Positions 6,183 to 6,913 of a stretch of 6,913 bases of DNA are shown piece after piece; the stretch's first letter is position 1, and the number at the start of each line of letters is the position of its first letter. Location: positions 1 through 6,913 of the forward strand of contig DIJW01000235.1 of the NCBI GenBank assembly GCA_002421475.1. Direction: 5' to 3'. A program made the translations under genes and the position numbers. The DNA is from Thiomicrospira sp. UBA5634 (lineage in GTDB: Bacteria; Pseudomonadota; Gammaproteobacteria; Thiomicrospirales; Thiomicrospiraceae). The notes beneath the pieces were generated by a model that saw only the letters and a program-made list of their open reading frames with translations, ran no database searches and was not told where the DNA came from.

Positions 6183-6191
6183 ATTCTAGCA
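6183..6191 (-). promoter_or_regulatory. Extended -10 promoter element for the coiled-coil gene
   Basis: On the minus strand TGCTAGAAT contains an extended -10 (TGn followed by TAGAAT, 5 of 6 matches). No -35 of correct spacing is clear, which an extended -10 can tolerate. Transcription would start near 6176, leaving a leader of about 140 nt before ATG 6037. Confidence 0.45.
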
Positions 6192-6194
6192 AAA

Positions 6195-6218
6195 TTTTTG
6201 ACATTCAACAGTCAAAAA
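6195..6218. repeat. Perfect inverted repeat, operator-like
   Basis: TTTTTGAC (6195-6202) and GTCAAAAA (6211-6218) form an 8-bp inverted repeat with an 8-bp spacer. It lies beside the minus-strand extended -10 and overlaps a perfect plus-strand TTGACA (6198-6203). The geometry suits a dimeric DNA-binding regulator, but the regulator is unknown. Confidence 0.5.
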
Positions 6219-6229
6219 CCTGCTATTTT
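6198..6229 (+). promoter_or_regulatory. Second possible plus-strand promoter upstream of pyrE
   Basis: TTGACA (6198-6203) is a perfect -35 hexamer. The best -10 downstream is TATTTT (6224-6229) with an extended TGC in front, but the spacing is 20 bp, longer than optimal. If active, it would give a pyrE leader of roughly 120 nt that includes the hairpin at 6241-6261. Confidence 0.3.
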
Positions 6230-6240
6230 ATGCAATTTTT

Positions 6241-6261
6241 TAAATCGAAATGGTCGATTTA
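6241..6261 (+). repeat. AT-rich hairpin followed by a T-rich run, in the possible pyrE leader
   Basis: TAAATCGA (6241-6248) and TCGATTTA (6254-6261) form an 8-bp stem with a 5-nt loop, followed by TTCTTTTTG. The shape resembles a weak intrinsic terminator or attenuator, though the stem has only two G-C pairs. Confidence 0.4.
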
Positions 6262-6297
6262 TTCTTTTTGGCCGTCTTGATCAAAAGAAAAAACCAC

Positions 6298-6326
6298 TTG
6301 CGCCGCTAGAGTTCGCGCACTATGAT
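6298..6326 (+). promoter_or_regulatory. Likely pyrE promoter
   Basis: TTGCGC (6298-6303, matching the TTG of the -35 consensus) and TATGAT (6321-6326, 5 of 6 to the -10 consensus) are exactly 17 bp apart. Transcription would start near 6333, leaving a short leader of about 24 nt before ATG 6357. Confidence 0.5.
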
Positions 6327-6356
6327 TATGCTTTCAAAAACCATCACACATTTCTC

Positions 6357-6913
6357 ATGACCAAAACACATTTTATTGAATTCATTCGCCAGACGGGTGT
6401 GCTCAAACTGGGTGAATTTACCCTTAAATCTGGCCGTAAAAGCCCCTATTTTTTTAATGCAGGTTTATTTAATACCGGCGGTCAACTTGACCAATTATCA
6501 CAAGCATATGCGGCCACAATTAAACAGGCAGGCATTGAATTTGATGTATTATTTGGTCCGGCCTATAAAGGCATTCCGCTTGCCGCAACTACCAGCGTGG
6601 CATTGGCACGCGATCATCAGCTCGATAAACCCTATGCTTTTAACCGCAAAGAAGCTAAAGACCATGGCGAAGGCGGCAATATTGTCGGCCACCCGTTGCA
6701 AGGACGTATTTTGATCATTGATGATGTGATTACCGCCGGCACTGCCATTCGTGAATCGATTGAATTAATTCATGCCCACGGCGCGACGCCTGCCGGTGTA
6801 GTGGTCGCATTAGATCGAATGGAACGCGGCCAAGGTACATTATCTGCCATTCAAGAAGTAGAGCAACAATATGGCTTGCCAGTCATTAGCATTCTAAATC
6901 TGAATGACTTAAT
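6357..6913 (+). CDS. pyrE: Orotate phosphoribosyltransferase, C-terminus beyond window
   Basis: This gene is open at the right edge; 185 codons are visible of about 213 in E. coli PyrE. The enzyme joins orotate to PRPP, giving orotidine monophosphate and pyrophosphate, the fifth step of pyrimidine synthesis, as a cytosolic dimer. Identity to the enterobacterial protein is obvious throughout: [19 protein letters not shown] (23-41), [10 protein letters not shown] (67-76), the mobile catalytic loop [13 protein letters not shown] (95-107, containing the catalytic Lys), the PRPP-binding signature [13 protein letters not shown] (118-130), and LDRMERG (152-158). Only the last stretch of about 26 residues is missing. 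ATG 6357 aligns with the family N-terminus; no clear Shine-Dalgarno sequence precedes it. The gene is divergent from the coiled-coil gene and has its own promoter. No rph gene precedes it, unlike the E. coli arrangement. Confidence 0.96.
   Translation, partial: MTKTHFIEFIRQTGVLKLGEFTLKSGRKSPYFFNAGLFNTGGQLDQLSQAYAATIKQAGIEFDVLFGPAYKGIPLAATTSVALARDHQLDKPYAFNRKEAKDHGEGGNIVGHPLQGRILIIDDVITAGTAIRESIELIHAHGATPAGVVVALDRMERGQGTLSAIQEVEQQYGLPVISILNLNDL

Larger units (their letters stand above)
6038..6356. other. Divergent control region between the coiled-coil gene and pyrE
   Basis: This AT-rich stretch of 319 bp has no convincing gene on either strand. It holds a minus-strand extended -10 (6183-6191), a perfect inverted repeat (6195-6218) overlapping a plus-strand TTGACA, an AT-rich hairpin (6241-6261) and a well-spaced pyrE promoter (6298-6326). 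The stretch 6098-6180 shows nothing I can interpret. Confidence 0.6.

Noticed and set aside
6376..6714. Plus-strand open frame of 112 codons near the right edge
   Set aside because: It is out of frame within pyrE, whose reading frame from 6357 matches orotate phosphoribosyltransferase throughout.

Overview
The window (about 6.9 kb, moderate G+C, compact, short intergenic gaps) looks like bacterial chromosome. It most probably comes from a gammaproteobacterium: PyrE is nearly superimposable on the enterobacterial enzyme, and a ppk1-ppx pair and a CysJ-type reductase point the same way. The genus cannot be fixed from the sequence alone. No tRNA, rRNA, CRISPR array, insertion sequence or phage gene is visible.

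Layout. (1) At the left edge, on the minus strand, lies the N-terminal part of an exported histidine-phosphatase family protein. (2) A divergent control region follows. (3) On the plus strand comes a full-length polyphosphate kinase gene (ppk1) interrupted by one in-frame TAA at 1539-1541, then, after an 86-bp gap with a 9-bp-stem inverted repeat, exopolyphosphatase (ppx). (4) ppx converges on a minus-strand pair: an unrecognised coiled-coil protein with a C-terminal membrane anchor, followed 15 bp downstream by a stand-alone FAD/NADPH reductase that resembles the C-terminal part of CysJ or P450 reductase without the flavodoxin domain. (5) A second divergent control region (319 bp) with promoter-like elements and a perfect inverted repeat separates that pair from pyrE, which runs off the right edge.

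How the genes fit together. Ppk1 makes polyphosphate from ATP and Ppx hydrolyses it from the chain ends, so the plus-strand pair is a polyphosphate turnover unit. The internal stop in ppk1 would leave breakdown without synthesis unless it is bypassed or is a sequence error. The minus-strand pair may be co-transcribed, but no shared function can be shown. PyrE belongs to pyrimidine synthesis and is a separate unit.

The main points for a second look are the lone stop codon in an otherwise intact ppk1, and a palindrome with core CAGGCCTG. It accounts for all five AGGCCT sites in the window: two are intergenic, and three fall in the reductase gene in the same codon register, each spelling Gln-Ala-Trp.
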